In this document: in pieces, positions 1-8,666 of the stretch
Layout: every line of letters starts with the position of its first letter
How positions within the stretch are numbered: position 1 is the stretch's first letter
Assembly (NCBI RefSeq): GCF_024345835.1
Contig: NZ_JAGQBW010000007.1
Span: forward strand, 1 to 64,000
Direction of reading: 5' to 3'
DNA: 64,000 nt
Source of the DNA: Synechococcus sp. HJ21-Hayes
GTDB taxonomy: Bacteria; Cyanobacteriota; Cyanobacteriia; PCC-6307; Cyanobiaceae
Translations under genes and position numbers: made by a program
The notes under the pieces: model-generated
What the model was told of the DNA's origin: nothing
The model's input: the letters and a program-made list of their open reading frames with translations, nothing else
Database searches by the model: none

Positions 1-261
1 TGATCAGATCGAGATCGGTTGCGGCAGAAACGCTTTGGAGCACTGAGAGGGGGCAATTCCACCGATCTCACCCCATGCTCGCAGCCATTGCAAGAATGCC
101 TGTGACACACTTTGAATCAGCCCTGCCATGCCCGCCCCTTGATCTGCCCATCTCGGCGTTCAAGCATCGCTGCACCCGCGAGGATTCCTTGATCCGCTGC
201 TGTGACCAGCTTCAGCATTCGGTGCCACGAGTGCCCCCTTTGCAAAACCCGCATAATCTGA
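1..261. other. Left-edge stretch with no supported gene
   Basis: I see no gene here that I can support. Open frames exist on both strands, but none has recognisable motifs, a convincing ribosome binding site or protein-like composition. No tRNA-like fold, repeat or T-run terminator was seen. Confidence 0.4.
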
Positions 262-567
262 TCGGATCGGCAGTCGAGGGGTCCTCTGGCTTCAACCGCA
301 TGGCTCGTCCGCTTTCGCCCGCGTCTTGCCCGCGTCAATGCCAGAGCACGCTGGTTGACGCCTGAAGGAGCCTTTTCGAGCGATTCGACCAAGGCTCTGG
401 TTGTCTCGACTCCTCAGGCTGCAGCAGAGCGGCTACAGGCCTTTGTGGAACTCAAGGGCTGGCCGCTACGAGCGGTGGAGCGTTTCGCGCTTGTGGCGGC
501 AGATCACGTTTATGTTTGTGACAAACAAAAAGACCCGGAGACGAATCTCCAGGCCTTGCCTACATGA
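262..567 (+). pseudogene. Possible small ORF or gene remnant without a normal start
   Basis: The frame is open from just after a stop at 259-261 to the TGA at 565-567 and reads like protein, with an Arg-rich start followed by an Ala/Leu-rich helical part. The only usual start codon is a TTG at 355, giving 70 residues, yet coding-like sequence continues about 30 codons upstream of it. An ATG at 300 lies in a different frame, so a frameshift or decayed 5' end is possible. I do not recognise the family. Confidence 0.25.
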
Positions 568-651
568 CTTATGAAGTGACTTACTCCTGTCTCGGATTTC
601 CCGTCGCTTCTCCCAGAGCGACTGCAGTGCAACCGATCTGACTGAGTCCCC

Positions 652-3057
652 TCAGTTCTCCGGTTTGGCCAGCGGCATCAGGCACTTGTCGGAGTCGCAG
701 CCTGCGGGGCCGGCTTCCATCAGTTCGCCGCTGTCGTAGCGCTGAAGCGCCTCGAAGAAATCGGCGGTGCTCCTGCGGAACATCACATCCGCCTGTAGCC
801 GTTCATAGGTGGTGTGATCGATGGGCTCGAAGGGCAGGCGCGGGAAGGTGGCGTTGGCATCAAAGCGGGCCAGCAGCGCCGCTGAGATGTAGCCCTCACC
901 CTGCTCAATGGCCTGGTGAATGGCATCAGCCAGGGGCTCGATTTCGTTCTCGCGGAACTCCACGGTGGCGGAGGTGTTGTGGGCCGTGTAGTGCTTCTGC
1001 ACCTGCATGTAGAAGTCGAACTGGGCTATGGCGGAGAAGTTGTTGATCTCCACCTGATCGGCACCCGGGATGTTGGCCCAGCTCACTTCCGTTGGGATTT
1101 CCACCAACCACTCGGTGCAGCGGGGATCAAAGGGATCGTCCAGCAGGCGGCCTTGCTCATCCTTATCGCTCTGGGACGGCACGATTGTGTAGCCGTAGTC
1201 CATACAGGCCAGGGCCACCGGATCGTTCTTGCGGAACGTGATGCGGCGGATGAAACGCTGGGCCTTGGGGGGGTGCCAGCCGGGGGAGGCGCCGGTGAGC
1301 AGGCTCTTGGTGCCGGCGGGCTGCACGGTGGTGCAGCGGTTGGGGCGGCGCAGGCCGTGGTGATCGCAGTAGTCCCACACCGCCTTGTTCACGATCTCCT
1401 TCCAGCGCCCCAGGTATTCGGCTTCCTTGGCCTTGAAGGCGATGCCTTCAGCGGTATTGGGGCGCCCGGCCTCCCACCACTTCAGCCAGGGGGTGCCAAA
1501 GGCATGAACGAAGAAGTCGAACAGACCGGTGAAGCTCACGCCCACGATCGGATCCCAGGCGCGGCTTTGGCGGTAGCGCTCCACCTCGAAGCGGTGGTTG
1601 AGCAGGCAGGCCACCGCCAGGCCGCCAGCGGTGAAGGCTTCTTCCTGGGCCACCAGGTCGTCGGGGTCGATGCGGTTGAGGTGAATCTCCGCGAGGTTGC
1701 AGTGGAAATCGGCGCCCAGGATTTCGCCGCAGGGGTTAAGGCCGTAGCGGCCGAGGCGGTGCTCCAGTTCGGCGCCGCTGATCTCCGGGTGGTGGGTCGT
1801 GAGCCAGCGGCCCGCTTCTTCGCGGCCCTGATCCACGTAGATCTCGATGAATTCGCTGCGCAGCTCGGGGGTACAGAGCAGGTCTGCGTTGGAGCGTGCA
1901 ATTGCCTCAGGAGCGAATTGGATGGCCCCCTCCCCGCTTTGGAATTGCTTCATCACCGCCTCGAGCACCGTGGCGCGGTCGGGGCGGGTGTGGAACACCC
2001 GGGTGTGGTTGGCCATGCGCAGGGCATCGCGCTCGGGGTCGATGCGCCAATTGCCGTCGGCGTCCTGTTGCCAGAGATTTTCCTTGGCCCCGGCGGCTGA
2101 GAGGTCGTCCGCGGCGAACTGGCGCATGCCGGCACTGCGGCGGATGTTGCCAGCCACGATGGTCACGGCAGCCTCATCGATCAGCAGGCAGCACTCCACG
2201 GAGGTGAGCTGGCGGCCCCGGGCCCGGTTGAGGATCTCAGCCACGCGGCCGTAGAGGTCCTTCAGCTTCACAGGGTTGGCCATGCCGCCGAAGCCCTTGA
2301 GGGTTTCGCCCACTGGGCGCACATCCGAGAGGTCCACCGAGATCTCGATGGGGGTGGTTGCATCCAAGCGCTCATCGCTGCACAGCTCGAGCAGCAGCTG
2401 GTAGCTGTCTACCCAGCCGCGGCGGGTGTCGCCAACCTTGATGTGAACCCGGTTGGCCTCGATGGTGTGGCTGGTGTGCTCCTGGCGTTGGCCTGCTGGG
2501 GTGGCACCGATGTTGCTGACGCCCGTGATCACCAGTTCGTTGCGGATCGCCGGCAGCCGCGAGATCAGGTGCGGTTCGATGATGGCCCCGGTGCCGCACC
2601 CCATCATCGCCAGGTCCATCATCAGACCAAAGGCTTCCCAGTCCACCAGGTTGGTGGAGGTGCAGTTATAGGCCCCGGAGAAGTTGTGCTCCTGCTCGAT
2701 CCAGGGGGTGCCGCCGATCCACAGCCAGCGGCCTGAAGGCAGGGCCATCTGTTTCTGTTGCATCCTCCGCAGCAACTCCACTTCCTGCTGGTTGAGGTTG
2801 CCCAGCTTGCGAAGCCCCTCAAGGTTGCGTTCGCCCACCTGATGCCAGCTCTCACGCCCTGAATCGGTCTTGCGGCTGTAGGTCCGGTAGAACACCGGGT
2901 TGGCAGCTGGCGCGGTGGCCGGAAAATCGAGCCGGGGGCCGTTCAGGGCACTGCTGGAAACGGTATTGCCCTGAACAGTGTTGCTAGTACCAGTGTTGCT
3001 GGTGATGGTGCTTGGGCCGGGAACGGACAGGGTCACCGTGGGCGTTTCACTAGGCAT
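652..3057 (-). CDS. nrdJ: Adenosylcobalamin-dependent ribonucleoside-triphosphate reductase (class II)
   Basis: This makes deoxyribonucleotides for DNA synthesis, using adenosylcobalamin to generate the thiyl radical. The 801-residue single chain matches the monomeric RTPR type. Visible landmarks are the Cys in YNCTST near residue 131, the active-site NPCGEI near 440 (cysteine, glutamate and asparagine of the reduction site), the PAGTKS substrate loop near 580, and a redox-active C-terminal pair C787/C792 (CDSDKC). The first roughly 50 residues are a Ser/Thr/Asn/Pro-rich extension outside the enzyme core. The gene is divergent from the methyltransferase at 3156 with about 100 bases between them. 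A small inverted repeat (ACTGAG-tccc-CTCAGT, 641-656) overlaps its stop. No other RNR gene is present in the window. Confidence 0.93.
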   Translation of the reverse strand: MPSETPTVTLSVPGPSTITSNTGTSNTVQGNTVSSSALNGPRLDFPATAPAANPVFYRTYSRKTDSGRESWHQVGERNLEGLRKLGNLNQQEVELLRRMQQKQMALPSGRWLWIGGTPWIEQEHNFSGAYNCTSTNLVDWEAFGLMMDLAMMGCGTGAIIEPHLISRLPAIRNELVITGVSNIGATPAGQRQEHTSHTIEANRVHIKVGDTRRGWVDSYQLLLELCSDERLDATTPIEISVDLSDVRPVGETLKGFGGMANPVKLKDLYGRVAEILNRARGRQLTSVECCLLIDEAAVTIVAGNIRRSAGMRQFAADDLSAAGAKENLWQQDADGNWRIDPERDALRMANHTRVFHTRPDRATVLEAVMKQFQSGEGAIQFAPEAIARSNADLLCTPELRSEFIEIYVDQGREEAGRWLTTHHPEISGAELEHRLGRYGLNPCGEILGADFHCNLAEIHLNRIDPDDLVAQEEAFTAGGLAVACLLNHRFEVERYRQSRAWDPIVGVSFTGLFDFFVHAFGTPWLKWWEAGRPNTAEGIAFKAKEAEYLGRWKEIVNKAVWDYCDHHGLRRPNRCTTVQPAGTKSLLTGASPGWHPPKAQRFIRRITFRKNDPVALACMDYGYTIVPSQSDKDEQGRLLDDPFDPRCTEWLVEIPTEVSWANIPGADQVEINNFSAIAQFDFYMQVQKHYTAHNTSATVEFRENEIEPLADAIHQAIEQGEGYISAALLARFDANATFPRLPFEPIDHTTYERLQADVMFRRSTADFFEALQRYDSGELMEAGPAGCDSDKCLMPLAKPEN

Positions 3058-3155
3058 TGGAGCAACCTTAACGCCACCAGTGGGGTGTGCAAGCAGCGGT
3101 TGCCACCATTGGCGGGGGAGGATGGGCTTCAGGGCCCTAGGGCTGTTCTCTGTCT

Positions 3156-3827
3156 GTGTCTGCCATGGATCGCGTCTGTGAGCCCGAATTGATGGATGAG
3201 GCGGAGCAGGCCCAGGCCTATGCCCAGGCCGATTTCTCCGTCGGTGATCAGGCTCTGGTGGAACGCCTGGATCAGATCTTCCCCGCCGGACTGGGGGCGC
3301 GGCTGTTGGACCTGGGCTGCGGGCCCGGCAACATCAGTTTTCTCCTGGCCGAGCGCCATGGCCAGGCCACGGTGCTGGGGGTGGATGGTGCGGAAGCGAT
3401 GCTCGCCCTGGCCCGGCAGCGGTTGCGGGAGCAGCCCCTGTTGGAGGGTCGGCTTAGTTTCCAGCAGGCTTTGCTTCCCTGCCCAGAGCTGGCCGGTGGG
3501 TTCTCAGCCGTGGTGAGCAACAGCCTGCTGCATCATCTGCACAACCCCCAGGTGCTTTGGCAGGCGTTGCGGCAGTTGGGAGCCCCAGGTACCTGCATCT
3601 ATATGAAGGATCTGCGCCGTCCCGGCAGCAGTGCCACGGCCGATGAGTTGCGTCAGCGCTACCTGGCAGAGGCGCCGCCGGTGCTCCAGCGCGACTACAT
3701 CGCCTCCCTGCATGCAGCGTTTCGCCCCGAGGAAGTGGAGCTGCAGCTGGCCGCCGCCGGACTCCATAGCCTGCGGGTGGAGCCCCTCGAGGATCGCTAC
3801 CTCGAGGTGTGGGGCCAGCTGACCTGA
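3156..3827 (+). CDS. Class I SAM-dependent methyltransferase
   Basis: A soluble 223-residue protein with the Rossmann-type SAM-binding fold. Motif I (LLDLGCGPGN) lies near residues 49-58, the acidic end of beta2 (GVDGAEAM) near 75, and a later SNSLLHHL motif matches the post-I region of small-molecule methyltransferases. The substrate cannot be read from sequence. Translation may begin at GTG 3156 or at ATG 3165 three codons later. The gene stands alone between divergent nrdJ and co-directional prfC, with about 40 bases before prfC. Confidence 0.8.
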   Translation: MSAMDRVCEPELMDEAEQAQAYAQADFSVGDQALVERLDQIFPAGLGARLLDLGCGPGNISFLLAERHGQATVLGVDGAEAMLALARQRLREQPLLEGRLSFQQALLPCPELAGGFSAVVSNSLLHHLHNPQVLWQALRQLGAPGTCIYMKDLRRPGSSATADELRQRYLAEAPPVLQRDYIASLHAAFRPEEVELQLAAAGLHSLRVEPLEDRYLEVWGQLT

Positions 3828-3868
3828 GGGTCTAGGCCCGCTGCAGCCCCACCTGTCAGGCTGGCCCG

Positions 3869-5527
3869 ATGACCAGCACTACGCCCCACACCACCGCTAG
3901 CGCCGCCAGTCCTGAACTCGCGGCTCTCGCCGAGGCTGTGGGCCGGCGCCGCAATTTCGCGATCATTTCCCACCCGGACGCCGGCAAGACCACCCTCACG
4001 GAGAAGCTGCTGCTCTATGGGGGCGCGATCCAGCAGGCCGGTGCCGTGAAGGCCAAGGGCGAGCAGCGCAAGGTGACCTCCGACTGGATGGAGCTGGAGA
4101 AGCAGCGCGGCATCTCGATCACCTCCACCGTGCTGCAATTCGACTACTCGGGCAGCACCATCAATCTGCTGGATACCCCTGGCCACCAGGACTTCTCCGA
4201 GGACACGTACCGCACCCTGGCGGCCGCTGATAACGCGGTGATGTTGGAGGACGCGGCCAAGGGCCTCGAGCCCCAGACCCGCAAGCTGTTTGAGGTGTGC
4301 CGCATGCGGCGCATCCCCATCTTCACCTTCATCAACAAGATGGACCGGCCGGGCCGGGAGCCCCTCGAGCTGCTCGATGAGATTGAGCAAGAGCTGGGCC
4401 TGGCCTGCTGGCCGGTGAATTGGCCCATCGGCAGTGGCGATCGCTTCCGCGGGGTGATCGATCGCCGCACCCAGGAGGTGATCCTGTTTCAGCGGGCCGA
4501 GCGGGGCAAGCAGAGCGAGGAACAGCGGATGTCTGCGCAGCAGGCTGCCACCAGTGGCCTGGTGGAACCAGACCTGCTGGCTACGGCCCTTGAGGAGCTG
4601 GAGCTGTTGGATGGGGCCGGGGCCAACCTCGATCTTGAGCTGGTGCATGCCGGCGAGCTCAGCCCGGTGTTCTTTGGCTCTGCCATGACCAACTTCGGCG
4701 TGCGGCCCTTCCTGGATGCCTTCCTGGAGCTGGCCCAGAAGCCGGTGGCCCGCACCAGCAGCGCCGGCGAGGTGGATCCGATCCGTCCTGGCTTCAGTGG
4801 CTTTGTGTTCAAGCTGCAGGCCAACATGGATCCCCGCCACCGCGACCGTGTGGCCTTTGTGCGGGTGTGCAGCGGCAAGTTCGAGAAGGACATGACGGTG
4901 CAGCACGCCCGTACCGGTAAGACGATCCGCCTATCGCGTCCCCAGAAGCTGTTCGGCCAGGATCGTGAGGTGGTGGAGGACGCCTATCCCGGTGATGTGA
5001 TCGGCCTCAACAACCCCGGCATGTTCGCCATTGGCGACACCCTCTATTTCGGCCCCAGGGTGGAGTACGAGGGCATTCCCTGCTTCAGCCCTGAGATCTT
5101 TGCCTGGCTGCGCAACCCCAACCCCTCCGCCTTCAAGAGCTTCCGCAAGGGGGTGAACGAACTGCGCGAGGAGGGGGCGGTGCAGATCCTCTACGACACC
5201 GACCAGAGCAAGCGCGATCCGATCCTCGCGGCCGTGGGCCAGTTGCAGCTGGAGGTGGTCCAGTATCGCCTGGAGAATGAATACGGCGTGCAGACCCGCA
5301 TCGAACCCCTGGGCTTCTCCGTGGCCCGCTGGGTGGTGGGCGGCTGGCCAGCTCTGGAGCAGGTGGGCCGCATCTTCAACTGCAAGACCGTTCGCGATGC
5401 CTGGGACCGGCCGGTGCTCCTGTTCAAGAACGGCTGGAACCTCAACCAGCTGGCAGAAGACCACCCCGATCTGGAGTTGAGCGCCGTGGCCCCGGTGGTG
5501 AGCGGCGTGGAGCCGATTGCCCTCTAG
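3869..5527 (+). CDS. prfC: Peptide chain release factor 3 (RF3)
   Basis: RF3 is a translational GTPase that recycles RF1/RF2 from the ribosome after peptide release. The 552-residue protein has the standard G-domain motifs in order: SHPDAGKTT (about 34-42), a conserved region ahead of DTPGHQD (about 101) and NKMDR (about 155), followed by the RF3-type domains 2 and 3. Length is slightly above the usual 525-530, owing to a Thr/Ser/Ala-rich N-terminus of about 15 residues. It starts at ATG 3869 and appears monocistronic. Confidence 0.95.
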   Translation: MTSTTPHTTASAASPELAALAEAVGRRRNFAIISHPDAGKTTLTEKLLLYGGAIQQAGAVKAKGEQRKVTSDWMELEKQRGISITSTVLQFDYSGSTINLLDTPGHQDFSEDTYRTLAAADNAVMLEDAAKGLEPQTRKLFEVCRMRRIPIFTFINKMDRPGREPLELLDEIEQELGLACWPVNWPIGSGDRFRGVIDRRTQEVILFQRAERGKQSEEQRMSAQQAATSGLVEPDLLATALEELELLDGAGANLDLELVHAGELSPVFFGSAMTNFGVRPFLDAFLELAQKPVARTSSAGEVDPIRPGFSGFVFKLQANMDPRHRDRVAFVRVCSGKFEKDMTVQHARTGKTIRLSRPQKLFGQDREVVEDAYPGDVIGLNNPGMFAIGDTLYFGPRVEYEGIPCFSPEIFAWLRNPNPSAFKSFRKGVNELREEGAVQILYDTDQSKRDPILAAVGQLQLEVVQYRLENEYGVQTRIEPLGFSVARWVVGGWPALEQVGRIFNCKTVRDAWDRPVLLFKNGWNLNQLAEDHPDLELSAVAPVVSGVEPIAL

Positions 5528-5616
5528 GCCTTCTCAGTAGGGGTTGCCGTCCCACGGTCGCCCCACGGCCTCGCCAGACTTCTTTACAACGAAAGGTCAC
5601 AGCACCTGTCATCCCG

Positions 5617-5841
5617 ATGGCGAGACCTCTCTGGCTGGTGCGGCCCCGTGCAGACGGGGGCTGCGATTACGTCAACTTCGTTCCTGGTGGCTCAAGCGTG
5701 GAGATGCGGGAGGGCAGCCACCTGCCGCCGCAGATGCCCCTGCTCAAGCGCCGGTGCTGGCTGCGCACCGAAGAGGCCGAGCTTCAGCGCCGCCGTCTGC
5801 AACAGGAAGCTGGCTATCACCACAGTGAGCCCCTGTTCTGA
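5617..5841 (+). CDS. Small conserved-looking hypothetical protein
   Basis: A 74-residue soluble protein starting at ATG 5617. It opens with a tryptophan-containing WLVRP segment and ends with an Arg/Glu/Gln-rich helix. The layout (WLV start, LLK then EEA near the C-terminus) recalls small picocyanobacterial DUF1651-type proteins, but the resemblance is weak and I do not assign it. It lies alone between prfC and the CPP1-like gene, about 90 bases after prfC. Confidence 0.5.
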   Translation: MARPLWLVRPRADGGCDYVNFVPGGSSVEMREGSHLPPQMPLLKRRCWLRTEEAELQRRRLQQEAGYHHSEPLF

Positions 5842-5892
5842 GCTGCGCCTCGATACGCTCGATTCACGTTGCCACGCTGTGGGCTTGCAGGC

Positions 5893-6573
5893 ATGAACCA
5901 GGGAGCTGATCCAGCGGCCGGTGGCGCTCTGCCATCCCCTTACGAGCGCCTGGGAATCAGCCCGGACGCCAGCTTCGACGCTGTGCAACAGGCCAAGCGC
6001 GACCGGCTCTCTGAGTTGGGGGACGATCCCCAGGCCCGGGCCCGTGTGGAGGCCGCCTACGACGCGGTGCTGATGGACCGGCTGAAGGAGCGCCAGCAGG
6101 GCAAGGTGAGTTCAGCGGCCCTCAACGCCTCCCAGCGGGAAGCCACACGGCCGGCCCTGGCCAGCCCTCCCGTGCGGCCCAGTCTGCCGGCCATGCCATC
6201 GCTGCCCTCTCTGCCACGACCGAAGTTTTCGGTTCCGAGCCTGGAGCTGGCCATGGGCCGCGAGCGCTGGTTTCCCCTTGGGGTGGGTGCTGTGTTGGTG
6301 GCGTTGCTGCTGCTCACCCCCGCCACCTCCGCAGAGCTGTTGCTGGCCCTTGCCACGGTGATGACCGCCGTGAACCTGCAGCGGCGCAATGGCAAGTTCC
6401 TGTCGGCAGTGGGCTGGAGTTTCCTGCTGCTCAGCGTGGGCCTGGTGCTGGGGGGCCTGCTGGTGCGGGCCATAGATCCCTCCCTCCCCCTGGGCCTGCC
6501 CTTGGCCCCGTCTCAGGTACAGAGCTTGCCGCCCCTAGTGCTGCTGATCCTGGGGGCCCTGCTGCTCGCCTGA
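5893..6573 (+). CDS. CPP1-like membrane protein with J-like domain
   Basis: A 226-residue protein starting at ATG 5893. Residues about 15-70 form a J-domain-like segment (YERLGISPDASFDAVQQAKR) with no HPD tripeptide. A Pro-rich linker follows, then several hydrophobic helices from about residue 125 to the end. This is the architecture of the cyanobacterial/plastid CPP1 (chaperone-like protein of POR1, DUF3353) family, which in plants stabilises protochlorophyllide oxidoreductase. The role here is inferred from family membership. Its stop is one base from a decayed hslO tail on the opposite strand. Confidence 0.75.
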   Translation: MNQGADPAAGGALPSPYERLGISPDASFDAVQQAKRDRLSELGDDPQARARVEAAYDAVLMDRLKERQQGKVSSAALNASQREATRPALASPPVRPSLPAMPSLPSLPRPKFSVPSLELAMGRERWFPLGVGAVLVALLLLTPATSAELLLALATVMTAVNLQRRNGKFLSAVGWSFLLLSVGLVLGGLLVRAIDPSLPLGLPLAPSQVQSLPPLVLLILGALLLA

Positions 6574-6574
6574 G

Positions 6575-6685
6575 TTAGGCCCCCGCAGTGCTGAGTCCGT
6601 CAACCAGCTCCTGCAGTTTGTCACCATTCACTGCATGGATCTCATGGCAGGAATGGCGCTGCAGTAGCAAGATCCAGCGTGCCAT
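6575..6685 (-). pseudogene. Decayed duplicate of the hslO 3' end
   Basis: On the minus strand this reads 36 codons whose last 27 align without gaps to the last 27 codons of intact hslO (8820-8900). Both contain a C-[NH]-E-I motif and LQELVDGL or LQELIDEL before the stop, and the two stops align exactly. By my count 12 of 27 residues are identical, and roughly two thirds of the bases match over about 87 positions. The first cysteine of the CxxC zinc pair is replaced by Arg, and nothing upstream resembles hslO. I read it as a displaced, decaying 3' end left when the DNA between it and hslO was inserted. Confidence 0.7.
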
Positions 6686-7093
6686 GAGAGGTCTCACGAA
6701 TTGCCTCTGACTGGAGAACTAAACGTCGCCGAGTCCACCTGAGATCTTCAGGATTTCTGCGAACATCATTGCCTGGAGCGCTGGAGCGCTGGAGCGCTGG
6801 AGCGCTGGAGCGCTGGAGCGCTGGAGCGCTGGAGCCGTCAGGGGAGCGTAACCAGTCCTCGCCCTCACGGCCGTGGTGTTTCTGTTCTTGCTTGTCATCG
6901 CTCCACATTCCGGCAGTTCAGCTCACAAGATAGCGATTAGGACTTGCTTTTGGCAGGTGCCTAGGCGAGGGAAAACTTGCGATCAGAGGTATATCTGAGG
7001 CATTGTGAAGCTTTTTTGGTTCAGCCAAGGAGAATTCAGGCTTGCGGTCCAATCTCCTGTTTATGACATGTCGGCCCAACTCTCTTTCATTCA
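6686..7093. other. Non-coding stretch at the left end of the insert
   Basis: Apart from the octamer repeat array at 6773-6835 I see no gene here. A minus-strand open frame runs through the repeat, but it is an 8-residue translation of the repeat flanked by atypical sequence. From about 6900 the DNA becomes clearly more A/T-rich than the surrounding chromosome. It presumably contains the promoter of the gene at 7094, but I could not pick a convincing -35/-10 pair. Confidence 0.5.
6773..6835. repeat. Perfect 8-bp tandem repeat, about 7.9 copies
   Basis: The octamer CTGGAGCG is repeated seven times without error from 6773 to 6828, then seven more bases of an eighth copy follow. Each junction creates the self-complementary hexamer AGCGCT, so the array could form many alternative short hairpins. 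Because 8 is not a multiple of 3, unit gain or loss would shift any reading frame across it. It lies in the insert next to hslO. Confidence 0.95.
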
Positions 7094-7558
7094 GTGAAAG
7101 TTCTCCAAACCGCTATTCTGCTTGGATTGCTGGGAGCCCCAGCACCTCTCTTGGCGGCACCCACTGGCTCAGCTGACATCGAAGCAAAAGGAAGTGCGCC
7201 AACCTTTTGCAATATCAGCAACGATGGCGGTGTTGTTTCCATGTCGATCTCTCCCGAGGGAGACAGTCTCATTGGTGATGGAAAGTTTAGCTATGTTGCC
7301 AATGGCAACTCCAAGGTGGTTCTGAGTGCGGTCTCTCAGACGTCTCCCGAAAGAGCTGCTCCATCGTCGCCACGTATTGAACTGGCAGATCTCGTGGCCA
7401 ACAGTTCAGGTAGCTCAAGTGCTGACAGTAAGGAGTCGGGTGGTGTGATCAGAAAGGTCGGTGCCATTACTGCTTCAATTAAGCAGAATAATGCAGCGCG
7501 GCTCTTGACCGCAGGTGACTATGCCCTTCAAGCTACTGCGACCTGCACCTCTCTCTGA
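7094..7558 (+). CDS. Secreted Ser/Ala-rich hypothetical protein
   Basis: A 154-residue protein starting at GTG 7094. A clear signal peptide occupies roughly residues 1-21 (LLGLLGAPAPLLAA then APT). The mature part is rich in Ser, Ala, Gly and Val and has just two cysteines, one near the start (TFCNIS) and one near the C-terminus (ATCTSL). They could form one disulfide, as in small fimbrial or spore-coat-U-like beta proteins. I do not recognise the family. The next gene starts two bases after the stop, so they are probably co-transcribed. Base composition is more A/T-rich than in flanking genes. Confidence 0.6.
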   Translation: MKVLQTAILLGLLGAPAPLLAAPTGSADIEAKGSAPTFCNISNDGGVVSMSISPEGDSLIGDGKFSYVANGNSKVVLSAVSQTSPERAAPSSPRIELADLVANSSGSSSADSKESGGVIRKVGAITASIKQNNAARLLTAGDYALQATATCTSL

Positions 7559-7561
7559 TCG

Positions 7562-7987
7562 ATGAGGCTATTTCTTCTGCTATTAGCAGTTCTGTCGTCT
7601 GGGCATGCATATGCCCAGACTGCTTTTCTTGAGAAAAGAGAGTTCACTGCCAAGAGTGGCACGGTGCGGGTCAAGATGGCTGTCTCCCACACGCGCAAGA
7701 CCGCGGCCGAGCTCACGGTGCGATTGAAGGGGCCTGGAAAAGATGAGAGCACCCCTGGTGCAGTCCTAACTCAGGATGTGGTCATTGTACCAAGTCAGTT
7801 CAAGATACCGCCCAACAAGGTGAGGAGGCTGTCTATCAGCTTTCGTCCTGAACTTGCCACACGAACTCCCTATTTCGCATGCGTCCTTTATCAGCCGCCC
7901 GTCGAGCGAATGGACCGTGGACCGCAAGCTGGTGGATCTATGCTGTTGGCTACGGAATCATGTTCTCGTTTTTGGGTGGTCCCTTAG
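7562..7987 (+). CDS. Secreted protein with a PapD-like (Ig-fold) pattern
   Basis: A 141-residue protein starting at ATG 7562, with a signal peptide ending at a consensus AYAQ site near residue 19. The segment VIVPSQFKIPPNKVRRLSI near residues 78-96 resembles the pattern in N-terminal domains of periplasmic pilus chaperones (a beta strand, then 'P-x-x-x-x-I-x-P-x-x-x-x-x-x-x-I'). It is much shorter than a two-domain PapD chaperone, so it would be one Ig-like domain. Its 3' end overlaps the next gene by about 109 bases if that gene uses the ATG at 7879. The chaperone role is inference. Confidence 0.55.
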   Translation: MRLFLLLLAVLSSGHAYAQTAFLEKREFTAKSGTVRVKMAVSHTRKTAAELTVRLKGPGKDESTPGAVLTQDVVIVPSQFKIPPNKVRRLSISFRPELATRTPYFACVLYQPPVERMDRGPQAGGSMLLATESCSRFWVVP

Positions 7988-8367
7988 TGGCTGGAGAGCG
8001 GCTTGAGCTGGATAGCTTTTCTGCTTATCCTCCTCAACCAAAGATCGAGCTAGATCTCGATGATGGCAGCACGTGTGCTGTAACAGATCGCGCTCCGCCA
8101 ACGTTGGTGTTCTACGGTAAGCAGCTCAACAGCATTGATCAGCCGAGAGGAAGTGCGTTGGGAATGAAAAATGATTTCGGCGGCGGAGTCGCCCTTGTAA
8201 TTCCACTCGGTGGAACAGAATTCAAGCAAAAGTGTTCAGGCTTGCTGCAACTTCAAGAAGGTAGAGCCAAGATGGCCTTGGCAAATCAGATGCTTGAGGC
8301 AGGTCAGCTTACCGAGGCTGACATGAAGAAGCTTGTTGAAAGGATGCGCCTGGTTCTTGGAATCTAG
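7879..8367 (+). CDS. Exported protein with an IPLGG / Cys / helical-tail pattern
   Basis: A 162-residue protein. From ATG 7879 it has a basic n-region (SAARR) and a hydrophobic stretch (YAVGYGIMFSFLGG) that fit a signal peptide; a later in-frame ATG at 7960 would remove most of it. The mature part has a Cys in a STCAVTD context, a glycine-rich beta segment ending in ALVIPLGG, a second Cys (KCSGLL), then a charged helix. I have an impression of similar small envelope proteins in cyanobacteria but cannot name a family. It is the last of three co-directional secreted-protein genes. Confidence 0.55.
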   Translation: MRPLSAARRANGPWTASWWIYAVGYGIMFSFLGGPLVAGERLELDSFSAYPPQPKIELDLDDGSTCAVTDRAPPTLVFYGKQLNSIDQPRGSALGMKNDFGGGVALVIPLGGTEFKQKCSGLLQLQEGRAKMALANQMLEAGQLTEADMKKLVERMRLVLGI

Positions 8368-8642
8368 CTGCACTGATAGCAGGGTTGCCCTGGTTTCGTG
8401 GATAAGGCCCACTGCTGTTGACTTCTGCACTTCTGGGCGGGTGGCAGCCCTTCGGAAGGGCTCCAGTGGAGGCGTTCCAAAGGGAGCCGGATGACAGTGC
8501 AGTCCAGCACGACAAATCCATGGCTCCGCCGGGCTAGCTCCTTTGATAGCTCGTGAAGCCGACCTCGCCTGTTGTCCCAGCGGGTTCGCGGCGGCTCAAT
8601 CATCATCAGATCACCAAGCTGCAATTCAAGCGTTGGGTGCAT
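8364..8642 (-). CDS. Possible small SH3/KOW-like protein
   Basis: A 92-codon frame on the minus strand. Its first 60 residues look protein-like: LGDLMMIEPPRTRW, then RRGRLHEL, then a strand-like GFVVLDCTVIRLPLERL. That order resembles a small beta-barrel of KOW/SH3 type. The C-terminal third is compositionally odd and could be read-through. It converges with the secreted trio, overlapping its last codon. It may be a gene, a remnant or chance; I cannot decide from sequence. Confidence 0.3.
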   Translation of the reverse strand: MHPTLELQLGDLMMIEPPRTRWDNRRGRLHELSKELARRSHGFVVLDCTVIRLPLERLHWSPSEGLPPAQKCRSQQQWALSTKPGQPCYQCS

Positions 8643-8666
8643 GGAACTCGTGCATCACCACACCTG

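Noticed and set aside
641-656. Small inverted repeat at the nrdJ stop codon as a terminator
   Set aside because: The stem is only 6 bp with a 4-base loop and overlaps the stop; no T-run follows on the minus strand.
916-2100. A 394-codon open frame antisense to nrdJ
   Set aside because: Composition mirrors the nrdJ codons and there is no recognisable feature; long antisense frames are common in GC-rich DNA.
6642-6908. A minus-strand frame encoding repeats of SSAPALQR
   Set aside because: It merely translates the octamer array; no start context or conserved sequence on either side.
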